A stretch of 28,904 nucleotides of DNA from an uncultured Collinsella sp. (GTDB lineage Bacteria > Actinomycetota > Coriobacteriia > Coriobacteriales > Coriobacteriaceae): positions 1 to 28,904 of the forward strand of contig URZJ01000006.1 in assembly GCA_900552395.1 (NCBI GenBank). Direction: 5' to 3'. The notes beneath the pieces were generated by a model. That model was not told the origin of the DNA. It saw only the letters and a list, made by a program, of their open reading frames with translations, and ran no database searches. The position numbers were made by a program, and so were the translations under genes. Within the stretch, counting starts at the first letter, position 1. Every line of letters starts with the position of its first letter. Positions 1 to 7,643 of this stretch are shown here, in pieces.

Positions 1-365
1 GCATTGACCTTGAGCGCCAGCAGCTTGTTCTTCTCGTCCATGAGGTCGAGCACCTGCTTGTTCAGGCGGCCGATCTCGCGATAGAGCGCCTTGTTGGACG
101 TGTCGTCGCGATGCAGGCGACGGTTGATGCGGTAGTGGTGGATCAGAATGGCCACGATCAGCACGGGGACTGCGATGAGCATGGCAAACAGAATGACCGC
201 GCCGATCTTGCCCACCAGGTCAAACGTGGTGAAGTAGGTCATAAAGATGTTGAAGTACTCAACCCAGCCAAACACCAGCAGGTTAAGGATGGAGCTCACG
301 ACGGCAACGACGTTGTAGACGACCTTTGCCAGTAGCTCCCAGGCAAATCCCAGAAACTCACTCAC
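1..365 (-). CDS. Membrane protein with coiled-coil tail, downstream of sipW (partial)
   Basis: The gene runs off the left edge, so only about 121 N-terminal residues are visible. I read a GTG start at 365 because AGGAGG lies eight bases upstream inside the end of sipW. The start overlaps the sipW stop by eight bases, so the two genes are probably translationally coupled. The N-terminus (residues 1-45) is hydrophobic and amphipathic. A clear membrane segment follows at about 52-76, then a basic stretch (HHYRINRRLHR) and a charged heptad-like helix that continues past the edge. The basic residues after the membrane segment suggest the coiled coil is cytoplasmic. I do not recognise a family. Position suggests a structural or assembly partner of SipW or its substrates, which is inference. 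Confidence 0.72.
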   Translation of the reverse strand, partial: MSEFLGFAWELLAKVVYNVVAVVSSILNLLVFGWVEYFNIFMTYFTTFDLVGKIGAVILFAMLIAVPVLIVAILIHHYRINRRLHRDDTSNKALYREIGRLNKQVLDLMDEKNKLLALKVN

Positions 366-1104
366 CGTCGGTACCCTCCTGCTTGGTCGCGCTCATCGCC
401 GCCTCGGCCTCGGCCTTCAGACGACGGGCTTCCTCGAGCTTGGCCTCGGCCTGGGCAAGCTGCTCGGCGGCGTTATCGGCCGTGACGGTAGTGTCACCCT
501 TGCCCTCGGCGTCCACGATGGCAGCCGCGGCGGCCAGGCGGTCCTCCTCGGCCATAGCGCGCTTAAGGTTCATGCCCACCACGATGAGGTGATACACCTG
601 GTAGATAAAGAACAGCAGCATGGGCAGCACGATCACAATGAGGAAGCCCATGGAGCTGGACAGGAAGTCCATGACCTTGCCCATCTGCGGCAGCGCGAAC
701 ACGTACTTGCCCACGATATCGCCGTCGCTGATGATGTGCGTATCGGCCACGTCGTTGTTATCGCCCTTGGTGGTAAAGCTGCGCATGCCGTTGACCTCGT
801 CGATGGCGGCGATGCGGTGCGTGTTGAGCGCGTACTCGTTGTCGATGATGGTATGGAACGTCACGATGTCGCCCACCTCGAGCTTGGAGGTGTCGCACTT
901 TTTAATGACGATGAGGTCGCCCTTGTTAAACGTGGGCGCCATGGAGTCGGACTGTACGGCGAGCGGGGTGAAGCCGGCGATGTCCGAGACGCTGCCGTCC
1001 TCGCGCGTGGCGAGCGTGGTAAACGCGTACAGGGCCGCCACCAGGATGATGATCCACATGACGACGCTCAGTGCGATGGATGCGGCCTTTTTAACAGATT
1101 GCAT
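358..1104 (-). CDS. sipW: Signal peptidase I, SipW/ER type
   Basis: This 248-residue membrane peptidase should cleave the SipW-class signal peptides encoded just upstream. The first membrane helix is at about 9-31. The catalytic serine is Ser54 in QSDSMAPTF. The general-base position is histidine (His96 in LNTHRI) instead of the lysine of ordinary bacterial enzymes, which defines the SipW/Sec11 class. KGDNND (113-118) is the conserved third box. A second membrane helix spans about 153-176. Residues 180-248 form an extra Ala/Glu-rich, probably coiled-coil cytosolic tail, making the protein longer than the roughly 190 residues of Bacillus SipW. TAAGGGA precedes the ATG. The gene sits 60 bases after the last substrate gene and overlaps the next gene. 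Confidence 0.95.
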   Translation of the reverse strand: MQSVKKAASIALSVVMWIIILVAALYAFTTLATREDGSVSDIAGFTPLAVQSDSMAPTFNKGDLIVIKKCDTSKLEVGDIVTFHTIIDNEYALNTHRIAAIDEVNGMRSFTTKGDNNDVADTHIISDGDIVGKYVFALPQMGKVMDFLSSSMGFLIVIVLPMLLFFIYQVYHLIVVGMNLKRAMAEEDRLAAAAAIVDAEGKGDTTVTADNAAEQLAQAEAKLEEARRLKAEAEAAMSATKQEGTDGE

Positions 1105-1164
1105 GATGTCCCTTACTACCGTGTCTGACTAGGTCGTGCGCGGCCCGATGGCCGCCGTGCATAT

Positions 1165-1971
1165 CTACTGTTCCTCGATGCCCTCAAAGCGCATCGAAAC
1201 CGAATAGTTAGCTCCCTTTAGCATATTAGTGCAATTTTGGTCCGTTCCCTCGAGCCATATGCGAACGGTTACTGGCTTGTCCGTATCTTTTATTAGGTCG
1301 AACATGTCGCTGGCCGCGTTCGCTACTCCCGAGTCGAGCCCAAAGACGGTGGCCGAACCGGACGAGCCTCCGCCTCCGTTGGGGTTGTAGACCCAGGTGT
1401 GACCGTCGGCGGTAAAGCTCATGCGCATGGCGCTGGCCATGCCCTGCGTGTCGGAGCTAAATCGCGTGCCGGACGCGCCACCGTCGCCGTCCTGCCCGGT
1501 CAGGCGAACGCGCAGGTCCGTACTGCTCATAAAGTGCAGCGTGAACTCCAAGTAGGCGCCGGTCGCGGGATCGGCGGTGGAGCCGTCCTCGAAGGTAAAA
1601 GTCTGGTAGTCGCTCGTGGTGACGGGCTTGAGCCTGGATGCATCGATGTCCACGCCCTTTTCGCTGGCGATGCGTGCCGAGATCTGGTCGAAGCCCAGGC
1701 TGTGCACGTACTCTTCGAACGCGGCATGCTCGTCCAGGTCAAAGCGCAGCGAGCCGTCGGCGTTGGCGTCGATCATGAGCATACGGGTCTTGGCGCTATC
1801 GGCGATGGAGAACCAGGCGAACGTTGCCATGGCTATCGCCACCAGCGCAAACAGCACCAGCACCACGGTGGTGGTGAGCTTGCGGCGCAGGTCGGTGTCG
1901 GCGGGCGCGGCGGCGGTGGCGGGCTTGCCGGTGGCGGGCGTGCAGCTGGCGGCGGGTTGCTTACGCGTCAT
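1165..1971 (-). CDS. SipW-class secreted surface protein (fourth of the operon)
   Basis: A 268-residue predicted secreted protein. It has an Ala/Pro/Thr-rich cytosolic leader (1-30), a membrane segment at about 32-50, and the SipW-class cleavage signature ATFAWFS (49-55), the last part matching the A-T-Y/F-A-W-F pattern of TasA/camelysin-type substrates. A Gly/Ser-rich linker lies near residue 200. The C-terminus has the window-wide signature VRIWLEGTDQNCTN at about 236-249, followed by a terminal beta-strand-like segment. It starts two bases after the preceding gene, so it is co-transcribed, and sipW follows. The role is inferred: a structural subunit of a surface fibre or matrix. The exact family is not resolved. 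Confidence 0.85.
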   Translation of the reverse strand: MTRKQPAASCTPATGKPATAAAPADTDLRRKLTTTVVLVLFALVAIAMATFAWFSIADSAKTRMLMIDANADGSLRFDLDEHAAFEEYVHSLGFDQISARIASEKGVDIDASRLKPVTTSDYQTFTFEDGSTADPATGAYLEFTLHFMSSTDLRVRLTGQDGDGGASGTRFSSDTQGMASAMRMSFTADGHTWVYNPNGGGGSSGSATVFGLDSGVANAASDMFDLIKDTDKPVTVRIWLEGTDQNCTNMLKGANYSVSMRFEGIEEQ

Positions 1972-1973
1972 GG

Positions 1974-2960
1974 CTACTCACCGTCCAAGGTCGCAAAGAG
2001 CGCCAGGTGCAAGGTGCCCGGGTCTTGATGCAGGTAGTCGGCGCTATCGGGGTCGGTGCCCTCGATGTAGTAATAGATATCCAGACGATAGGTCTGGCCC
2101 AGCCCCAGCGTGGCAAGCGTGTTTTGCGGGCGCGTGGCCGTCTCGCTCGTGTCCAGCGTAAAGGCGGCGGGGTCCTGCGTCACGTTGGTACCGCAAGCGA
2201 GCTGGCCGTTTTGCCAGCCCAAAAGCATGCCCTCGGTATAGCCTGCCAGGCCCGCGGGGACGGTCGCGGGATGCTCGTCGCGATGGCCGCCGTCGGAGCT
2301 GTCGAGCTCAAAGATGTTGGCGGCAAGTACCTGGTTGCCGCTCGAGATCTTAATGCCCACACGGGCTGCGCGCAGCAGCTCGGCGTTGGCGTCCTGCGGG
2401 ACCAGCGATTCGGCCAGATACAAGCTGACCTTACCCTTTACTTTGCTGGCGCCCGTTCCGGTAATGGTGGGGCGCAGATCGATCCAGCCGTGGTAGAACG
2501 CGGAGCCATTGTCTTTTGCCTGCTCAAATACCGTGGCATCGCCGGCCGAGTTGTTTTGCGCGCAGGCGGCAAAGCCGTTGAGGTCAAAGGTCGAGACTGG
2601 GTAGAGCGTCACGGCGCCATTCGCGCTGGAAGTCAGGGAAACGTCGCCCTGCTGCGACCAGCTGCCGCGATCGGCATCGCCCAGCTCTAGCACCAGCTTG
2701 GACGTGTCGCTGTGCACGCTCACCGAGTTGGTGTTGACCTTCATGTTGCTGGTAAACCAGGCGTAGGTCGCGGCGCCCAAAGTGGCGGCGAGCGCCACCA
2801 TAACGAGCGCGATGTAGGCACGCGCGCGACGGGCGTGACGGCGGGCGGCGGCGCCCTCGAGGACCCGGCGATCGACGGACGCGCTGGAGGGGGCCGCGGA
2901 GCTAGCGCTCTGGGTTTTGGCCTTGCGGTTATCTGCTGGCATGTGCTTCTTGTCTTCCAT
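1974..2960 (-). CDS. SipW-class secreted surface protein (third of the operon)
   Basis: A 328-residue predicted secreted protein, the largest substrate in this operon. It has a long Lys/Ser/Arg-rich cytosolic leader (1-47), a membrane segment at about 48-66, then ATYAWFTSN (64-72). The mature part contains TLYPVSTFDLNGF, which matches TLYPISTSDLSRF in the preceding gene, and LRAARVGIKI, which corresponds to the LRVGL segments of its relatives. The C-terminal signature is present as YYYIEGTDPDS at about 296-306, but the usual cysteine is replaced by serine. A GGGGGGCG Shine-Dalgarno precedes the ATG. The gene starts 15 bases after the upstream stop. It is probably a subunit of the same surface structure. 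Confidence 0.85.
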   Translation of the reverse strand: MEDKKHMPADNRKAKTQSASSAAPSSASVDRRVLEGAAARRHARRARAYIALVMVALAATLGAATYAWFTSNMKVNTNSVSVHSDTSKLVLELGDADRGSWSQQGDVSLTSSANGAVTLYPVSTFDLNGFAACAQNNSAGDATVFEQAKDNGSAFYHGWIDLRPTITGTGASKVKGKVSLYLAESLVPQDANAELLRAARVGIKISSGNQVLAANIFELDSSDGGHRDEHPATVPAGLAGYTEGMLLGWQNGQLACGTNVTQDPAAFTLDTSETATRPQNTLATLGLGQTYRLDIYYYIEGTDPDSADYLHQDPGTLHLALFATLDGE

Positions 2961-2975
2961 GTCGCTTCGCCCCCC

Positions 2976-3812
2976 TTATGCCTTGGCCGCGGCAAAGGCA
3001 AGCTGCAGCACCACATCGCGAGCCTGAGCCTCGTCGATGCATTGGGCGTCGCAGCCTTCCATGTACACAACGTAGCGAACGCTTGCCACCTCGTTGGCGG
3101 CCAGCGTGCAGATGGGCGTGGCGCCTGCGCGCGCTGTGGGCGTGTCGCCGGCGCCGTCCATGCTGTAGGCGCTTATGGCGCGTGCGGGATCGGCGGTGTA
3201 GGTCCAGCCCGAGGCGCCCGCCGCCACGACCACGCCGTCTTGCGCGGTGGTGCGCCTGCTGGTGGCGCCCGCGGTGCTGCCCAGGTCGTCGCAGGTAAAG
3301 ATGTGCGTCTGCGTACCCGACTGGGTCGTGATCACAAGCCCCAGGCGCAGTGCGGCCAGCAGCTGTGGGTCGCTCGTCACACTCATCTGACCCGGATGCA
3401 GGTACACGTTGAGGGCGCTGTCGCCGCCCTTAAGGTACAGCGTGCCCGAAAGGGCATAGTCGTCCAGCTGCGCGGTGCAGTCGGCGTAGTCGGTCGTGAT
3501 GCCCGCGGCGTTTTGGAACGTGCCGCGCCAAAAGCGGGAAAGGTCCGACGTCGAGATGGGATAGAGCGTCTTGTCGGCGTCGGCAAGCGTGGCCGTCGTG
3601 TCCCAGGGCCCGTTGGCCGAAAGGCCAATCTGCAGGTCGGAGCCCTCGTCACTTACCGTATGCGCCACGGGCGTCACGTTGGTGTAGCGCGAGTTGCTAA
3701 ACCAGGCGTAGGTGGCGGCGCTCAAGGCAGCTACCAGCACCAGCATCCATGCGGCCGCAGCAACCATGCGGCGGCGCGAGCTTAGGATGTCTTTGATGTT
3801 CGATGTACTCAT
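2976..3812 (-). CDS. SipW-class secreted surface protein (second of the operon)
   Basis: A 278-residue protein. I take the ATG at 3812 (MSTSNIKDIL) over longer in-frame starts because AAGGGGG lies just upstream and it leaves an 11-base gap after the preceding stop. A basic N-terminus leads into a membrane segment (about 16-34) and the cleavage signature ATYAWFSN (33-40). The mature domain shares TLYPISTSDLSRF and LLAALRLGLVI with its neighbours. The C-terminal signature is VVYMEGCDAQC (about 248-258), with two cysteines spaced Cys-x3-Cys that could form a disulfide outside the cell. It is likely a paralogue of the flanking genes and a structural subunit of the same secreted assembly. Confidence 0.86.
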   Translation of the reverse strand: MSTSNIKDILSSRRRMVAAAAWMLVLVAALSAATYAWFSNSRYTNVTPVAHTVSDEGSDLQIGLSANGPWDTTATLADADKTLYPISTSDLSRFWRGTFQNAAGITTDYADCTAQLDDYALSGTLYLKGGDSALNVYLHPGQMSVTSDPQLLAALRLGLVITTQSGTQTHIFTCDDLGSTAGATSRRTTAQDGVVVAAGASGWTYTADPARAISAYSMDGAGDTPTARAGATPICTLAANEVASVRYVVYMEGCDAQCIDEAQARDVVLQLAFAAAKA

Positions 3813-3823
3813 CCCCGGCCCCC

Positions 3824-4708
3824 TTACGAACGCTTGCCGGCAAAGCGCAGCGCCAGCGATTGCAGACTGGTGGCGGCTAGGTTGTTGGTGCAGTCGGGGT
3901 CGCAGCCTTCCAGCCACACGTACACATCCACGCGCACAGGCGTGCTGCGGTTGGCGCCCTTGGCAGCGGCGGGCAGGCTGCAGATCTTGGTCGTAGCCTC
4001 CTTGAGGCTCACGATGCCGGTGTCTTCGTTGTAGTCGCAGAAGTTTGCGCTAGTCAGCTGGTCAAAATGAACCGTGGCGCCATTGGAGCGGGTGCTGTCG
4101 AGCACCAGGTGATTCTGCTCGTTCTCGCCGGCATCCTTGCCGTCGAGCGTGTTGTAGCGCGCCTGGGGATTGCGCTCGCCTGAGACCTCAAAGACATACT
4201 GCCCCGTAACGGTGTCGCCCTGCCCCGGAGCATAGGTAACCAGGCCCACGCGCAGGGCGGTGGAGATGGGGTTTGCCGGGTCCTGCTCGGTAAAGTCGAT
4301 GCCCGACAGGTACACGTCGGTCGCGGCCGAATTGGTAGCCAGGTACAGGGAGGTCTTGTAGTAGTCGGAGTGCTCGGCGGCGCCAAACATGCTGGCAAAG
4401 AGCGAGTCCTGGGTGGTTCCGCCGGTAAAGCCCGTTACCTTTTGGAAGCCGTTGAGCACGTTGTCGGTCGAGACGGGATCGAGCAGGCCCGAAAAGCTCA
4501 GGCCGGCGTTGGTCTTGTATTCGCCGTCGTACTCGTTGGAGATGAGGAAGGTCACGCCCGTGCCCGCGGCCATCTTGACATCGGTGATGTGGCGGTTGGC
4601 GTTGTAGATGTACCAGGCATATGTTACGGCTCCGGCAGCAGCAAGGGCCACCAGCAACGTGGCGAGCATGCGATTGAACTGTTTTCGCAGTGAGCGCGCG
4701 TCCGACAT
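3824..4708 (-). CDS. SipW-class secreted surface protein (first of the operon)
   Basis: A 294-residue protein and the first gene of the operon. The ATG at 4708 (MSDARSLRKQ) is chosen because GGGGGAGGGG sits directly upstream; a longer reading to 4759 has no such site. Basic residues precede a membrane segment (about 14-31) ending in VTYAWYIYN, a slightly divergent form of the AWF cleavage signature. LLDPVSTDNVLNGF and STALRVGLVTY match conserved segments in its relatives. The C-terminal signature VWLEGCDPDCTNN (about 264-276) has the same Cys-x3-Cys arrangement as the next gene. I find no convincing -35/-10 pair upstream, but a CCCATAATGGG palindrome lies about 47 bases before the start. Confidence 0.86.
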   Translation of the reverse strand: MSDARSLRKQFNRMLATLLVALAAAGAVTYAWYIYNANRHITDVKMAAGTGVTFLISNEYDGEYKTNAGLSFSGLLDPVSTDNVLNGFQKVTGFTGGTTQDSLFASMFGAAEHSDYYKTSLYLATNSAATDVYLSGIDFTEQDPANPISTALRVGLVTYAPGQGDTVTGQYVFEVSGERNPQARYNTLDGKDAGENEQNHLVLDSTRSNGATVHFDQLTSANFCDYNEDTGIVSLKEATTKICSLPAAAKGANRSTPVRVDVYVWLEGCDPDCTNNLAATSLQSLALRFAGKRS

Positions 4709-4754
4709 GCCCCTCCCCCAGATGCCGCATCGTAAACTACCTGGACACCATTTG

Positions 4755-4765
4755 CCCATAATGGG
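4755..4765. promoter_or_regulatory. Short palindrome upstream of the SipW operon
   Basis: CCCATAATGGG is symmetric around its central A and lies between the first gene of the minus-strand operon and the tRNA promoter. A close relative, CCCATATGGG, lies in the promoter of the M16 peptidase gene (19564-19573). It could be a regulator site, but there is no supporting evidence beyond symmetry and position. Confidence 0.25.
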
Positions 4766-4881
4766 AATATTTTACGCGAATGTGCAGTTCATCGGGGGTA
4801 CAAACGCGACTTTTCGCGTACTGCTCGCACCGGATCGGGGGCCGATAGGGTCGCAAGTTGCCACTTTTTAAAAAATAGTTC

Positions 4882-4910
4882 TTGCCAGTGGGCGGGAGCT
4901 CCGTTATATT
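4882..4910 (+). promoter_or_regulatory. Promoter of tRNA-Val
   Basis: TTGCCA (4882-4887) and TATATT (4905-4910) are separated by 17 bases, close to the sigma-70-type consensus. Transcription would start about 7 bases later, roughly 23 bases before the mature tRNA 5' end. Confidence 0.75.
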
Positions 4911-4939
4911 ATTCCCTGCGCACTCGCGCACCCTTGATC

Positions 4940-5014
4940 GGGCGTTTAGCTCAGGGGGAGAGCGCTTCCCTGACACGGAAGAGGTCAGAAGTTCAAATCT
5001 TCTAACGCCCACCA
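4940..5014 (+). tRNA. tRNA-Val (anticodon GAC), CCA encoded
   Basis: The acceptor stem GGGCGTT pairs with AACGCCC. The anticodon arm is CTTCC-CTGACAC-GGAAG, with GAC at 4972-4974, so it reads valine codons GUC and GUU. The T arm is AGAAG-TTCAAAT-CTTCT. The discriminator A at 5011 is followed by a genomically encoded CCA (5012-5014). It has its own promoter and a factor-independent terminator, so it is a monocistronic tRNA gene. Confidence 0.96.
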
Positions 5015-5022
5015 AATGTTCG

Positions 5023-5057
5023 CAGCTCAGAGGCTTCGCCTCTGAGCTGTTTTGTTT
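5023..5057 (+). terminator. Terminator of tRNA-Val
   Basis: A perfect 12-base-pair stem (CAGCTCAGAGGC with GCCTCTGAGCTG, loop TTC) is followed by TTTTGTTTT, eight bases after the tRNA CCA end. Confidence 0.9.
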
Positions 5058-5143
5058 TACGCCGCCAAGACAAAAGGACGCCGCTGCAGCCAAACCGCCC
5101 AAACAGCCCCGGTGATTGCCCCGATCAGGCGCGGTTGGGTCTC

Positions 5144-5368
5144 GCAGCCATATATAAATAACCCCCTATAAAGTGAGGTTTAATACTTTTCCCAGAAGTG
5201 AACGAGCTTATTTGGACCCCCGGAGCATCCACACTTTTTGACGTTAAAACCGCAGGATTCCAGCAGCAAAACCGCAGGAAACAAGCCCCTAAAAGTGTCG
5301 ATGTTTCGGGGGTCCATTCTGACTCGTTCACTTCTCGGGAAAAGTATTAAACCTGGATATATGGCCGC
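5144..5368. repeat. Large imperfect inverted repeat (about 180-225 bp)
   Basis: The arms at 5176-5239 and 5291-5354 are reverse complements over about 64 bases. They share AGGTTTAATACTTTTCCC at the outer end, then AGAAGTGAACGAG, TGGACCCCCG and ACACTTTT, with a few mismatches and one gap. A further weaker match, GCnGCCATATAT, extends the symmetry to 5144-5155 and 5357-5368. The 51-base centre carries a direct repeat, AAAACCGCAGGA, at 5246 and 5269. TAACCCCCT occurs directly repeated at 5159-5167 and 5375-5383. There is no open reading frame of note inside. It may be a non-autonomous mobile element or a structured RNA. It fills the 379-base gap between the tRNA and the next gene. Confidence 0.8.
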
Positions 5369-5393
5369 TAATTCTAACCCCCTGTTACCGCCC

Positions 5394-6497
5394 CTACCAA
5401 TACTGATGCGCATCGATAACGGCTTGCCAGAGCCAAAATCGCTTCGTTTCGGCACGCGCATGGGCAAAATATCGCTGCTCTGCACTCATCGCCTTGTTAA
5501 AGATGGGGCGCTTATTCCGATGCAGCTTCCGTCGGATGCGTTCGCACAGCCGAACGAGCTTGTCGTAGTCAATTGCTTGGTCGGTTGTCACCGTAAAATA
5601 CGCTACTCCCTCAAGCAGTTCCAACTCGTTGCGGCGCTCGACATCCTTGTGGATCTTCTCGCGGCCGTCATGAATGGCATCGCTGTCGTAGTCGACCATC
5701 GCGGTCAGCACCTCTGGCAGCAGCCCGGCCTTTACTTTATCCCTGCCCACCTCGACTTTAGCCGTAAGCGTAATGTCGGGCGTGCGCTCCAACACGCGCA
5801 GTTTGCGCTCGCGCCCATCGTTGAGTCCATCGCGAATGAAAGCCTTCTTGTTGAGCTCGGCCTTGCCCAATGCATACCCGCCGTAGCGCGCAGGCAGCGA
5901 CATAAACATGCACAGCCCCGACTCCCTCGGAGAGCGCGATCCCTCGATCACATACGCAAGCAGCGCCTTTGCCTTCGCGAGACCCCTTACCTTTGGGGAC
6001 GCCTCGATATACGCCGCAATGAGCTCCTTCGTCGTGAGCCTGCCATCGCGCATGCCCCCATCCCTGCTTGTCACCCCGCCGGGAGCAAGGTTGTCCAGCC
6101 GATAGTCCGATGTCATGGCATAGCCGGCATAGATGGCCTCGGCTGCAGAGCCGTCGTGCGCAGCCTGCACAAACGCCAGCTCGGGAGCGCACACGTACGC
6201 ATCCAGGCCGCCCATCCAGTGGCCCAGCGAGATAAACGAACCCGCCGGGAGCTCGTTGGTGCAGAGATGCGTCTTAACATGTTTGCTCCGCCGACGGTCG
6301 GCGCGCGACGGCACCAGCAAATCCAGCGTTTCGACCCCTAAATCATAGCGATCGATAAACTCCTGCGCCTCTTGGTCCAAGAGCGCGCAGGCGCCCGCAA
6401 TCGACACGACCTCTGGTTCCGAATCCCCAAATCGAGGGTTCGGAATGTGCGCCAAAAGCGCCAACGCAGCGTTATGTGAAACGATAAAGTAGCTCAT
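5394..6497 (-). CDS. Hypothetical protein, possible DUF559/AbiEi-like nuclease fold
   Basis: A 367-residue soluble protein whose family I cannot name with certainty. The segment SPRESGLCMFMSLPARYGG (about 213-231) resembles the S-P-x-E-S...LP element ahead of DUF559/Vsr-like domains. The C-terminal part (about 265-325) has VDYDSDAIH followed by EKIHKDVERRNEL and GVAYFTVT. This is reminiscent of the D-x-D, then K-x-x-D-x-x-R-x-x-x-L, then G-hydrophobic-strand order of PD-(D/E)xK-like domains. Such proteins occur as AbiEi-type antitoxins or in multicopy families in Actinobacteria. No partner toxin is adjacent. The ATG at 6497 has only a weak Shine-Dalgarno. The gene ends beside the large inverted repeat, an island-like setting near a tRNA. 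A nuclease role is a hypothesis. Confidence 0.75.
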   Translation of the reverse strand: MSYFIVSHNAALALLAHIPNPRFGDSEPEVVSIAGACALLDQEAQEFIDRYDLGVETLDLLVPSRADRRRSKHVKTHLCTNELPAGSFISLGHWMGGLDAYVCAPELAFVQAAHDGSAAEAIYAGYAMTSDYRLDNLAPGGVTSRDGGMRDGRLTTKELIAAYIEASPKVRGLAKAKALLAYVIEGSRSPRESGLCMFMSLPARYGGYALGKAELNKKAFIRDGLNDGRERKLRVLERTPDITLTAKVEVGRDKVKAGLLPEVLTAMVDYDSDAIHDGREKIHKDVERRNELELLEGVAYFTVTTDQAIDYDKLVRLCERIRRKLHRNKRPIFNKAMSAEQRYFAHARAETKRFWLWQAVIDAHQYW

Positions 6498-6814
6498 GGC
6501 GCGAAGATAACACGCGCGTCGGCGGCCGCCGGCGGTCCTGGTAAGTTTTCGGCAAACGACCGGCGGTTTTTTGCCGCAGCGCGTCCAAAGTGTTCATTCG
6601 TCGACGTCTAGCTGCAAATCCGTCAAGCTTTTGGCAAGGTTGCCGCTCAACTGACCAAAAGCTGACCATTTGCTTGCCCATTTACTTGACGGCACGACCT
6701 CGCCAAAATGCTCCGCGACTTCTCGGACGGTCGAAATGCTCGTTTAGCGACCACACACCCAGCGCTGGGGTATCCTTGGAGCACATGCACTGCAAGTCGC
6801 ACAAAGGAGCCGCC
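6498..6814. other. Intergenic region with two dyads, no gene seen
   Basis: This 317-base gap separates two divergent genes. It contains a perfect 9-bp inverted repeat, AGCTTTTGG (6626-6634) and CCAAAAGCT (6655-6663). It also has a 12-bp palindrome, CCCAGCGCTGGG (6758-6769), directly before a possible -10 box, TATCCT (6771-6776). I found no matching -35 box and no small gene with a credible start. Confidence 0.5.
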
Positions 6815-7525
6815 ATGCGCACCGAGCTCGATGTTCCCTTTTCGCACAAAGACCAGGCCAAGGCCCTGGGCGCCAAGTGGGACCGGGTCAAGAAGATCTG
6901 GTACGTGCCCGACGGCATCAACCCCGAGCCCTTTGCCGCGTGGCTGCCCGGCGTTGATCGCTCCGACCCCAGCGCGCCCTACATCTACCTGGTGCTGGGC
7001 AAGCGCGAATGTTGGAAGTGTCACGAGCAGACGACGGTCGCAGCCTTTGGCATTCCGTATCGGGTGGCCGAGGACTCGGGCAGCAAGGCTGCGCCCGGCG
7101 CAATACCCGCTGTGGACGACGCGGGCCACATCGCGATCGACACCGCCCGCGCCAACGCCATAGCCATCGTCCCCGCGCTGGGCTGCGTGCCGGCCGAAAT
7201 TCGCGACTACCTGCGCGAGCGCTGCGGCTACAAGCCCGTAACGTCGCGCACCACCAAGACCGTATCGCTCGCTAGCACCTGCACCGCCTGCGGCGCGCTG
7301 CAAGGCAGCCATTACCTGTTCGAGGAGCCCACGTCGCCGTTTGCACTCACGGCCATCAACAAGCTGCCCGCGCTGGAGTTCGTGCGCGTGGAAGTCGCCG
7401 GCGTCTACGGCATCCCCGACAGTCAGGACAACTTTGACCAGGCGCTCTTCACCTGGGCACGTGACCACCACACCCAGTTCCACAAAACCCTGTGCGAGGG
7501 AATTTACCTGTGGGGCATCTTATAA
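6815..7525 (+). CDS. DUF5710-domain protein with two CxxC motifs
   Basis: A 236-residue soluble protein. ATG 6815 is chosen over the longer frame because AAAGGAG lies five bases upstream. Residues 3-45 (VPFSHKDQAKALGAKWD...IWYVP) match the DUF5710 pattern, a short module often fused to DNA-primase-like or mobile-element proteins, in which a substrate is compared to 'K-x-x-A-K-x-L-G-A-x-W-D'. The rest has two cysteine pairs, CWKC (66-69) and CTAC (156-159), which could form one zinc site, and two predicted globular halves I do not recognise. The function is unknown. It lies alone on the plus strand between genes transcribed in the other direction, and a GAGCGTGGA-type repeat follows its stop. 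Confidence 0.82.
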   Translation: MRTELDVPFSHKDQAKALGAKWDRVKKIWYVPDGINPEPFAAWLPGVDRSDPSAPYIYLVLGKRECWKCHEQTTVAAFGIPYRVAEDSGSKAAPGAIPAVDDAGHIAIDTARANAIAIVPALGCVPAEIRDYLRERCGYKPVTSRTTKTVSLASTCTACGALQGSHYLFEEPTSPFALTAINKLPALEFVRVEVAGVYGIPDSQDNFDQALFTWARDHHTQFHKTLCEGIYLWGIL

Positions 7526-7537
7526 GGCAGAAACGCC

Positions 7538-7634
7538 CGAGCGTGGAAAATCTCCCGTTTTTGACAGCTTTTCAGCCCAAAATCGTCCGATAATCCACGC
7601 TCAATTTTCAATCGTCCAACAATCCTCGCTCATC
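7538..7634. repeat. GAGCGTGGA-family intergenic repeat, three units
   Basis: One forward unit, CGAGCGTGGA (7538-7547), faces an inverted unit CGTCCGATAATCCACGCTC (about 7583-7601). A third, degenerate inverted unit, CGTCCAACAATCCTCGCTC, follows at about 7613-7631. The same unit recurs at about 14293 and four times at 19424-19547. The forward-inverted pair could fold as a hairpin behind the DUF5710 gene and the convergent zinc-ribbon gene. Confidence 0.7.
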
Positions 7635-7643
7635 AGCAGGCAA

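Noticed and set aside
4940..5014. tRNA-Val 3' end as a proven phage or island attachment site
   Set aside because: I found no duplicated copy of the tRNA 3' end and no integrase in the window, so integration there is only speculative.
4737..5102. A minus-strand open frame across the tRNA
   Set aside because: Its middle is the reverse translation of the tRNA-Val gene, a common artefact; no Shine-Dalgarno and no motif.
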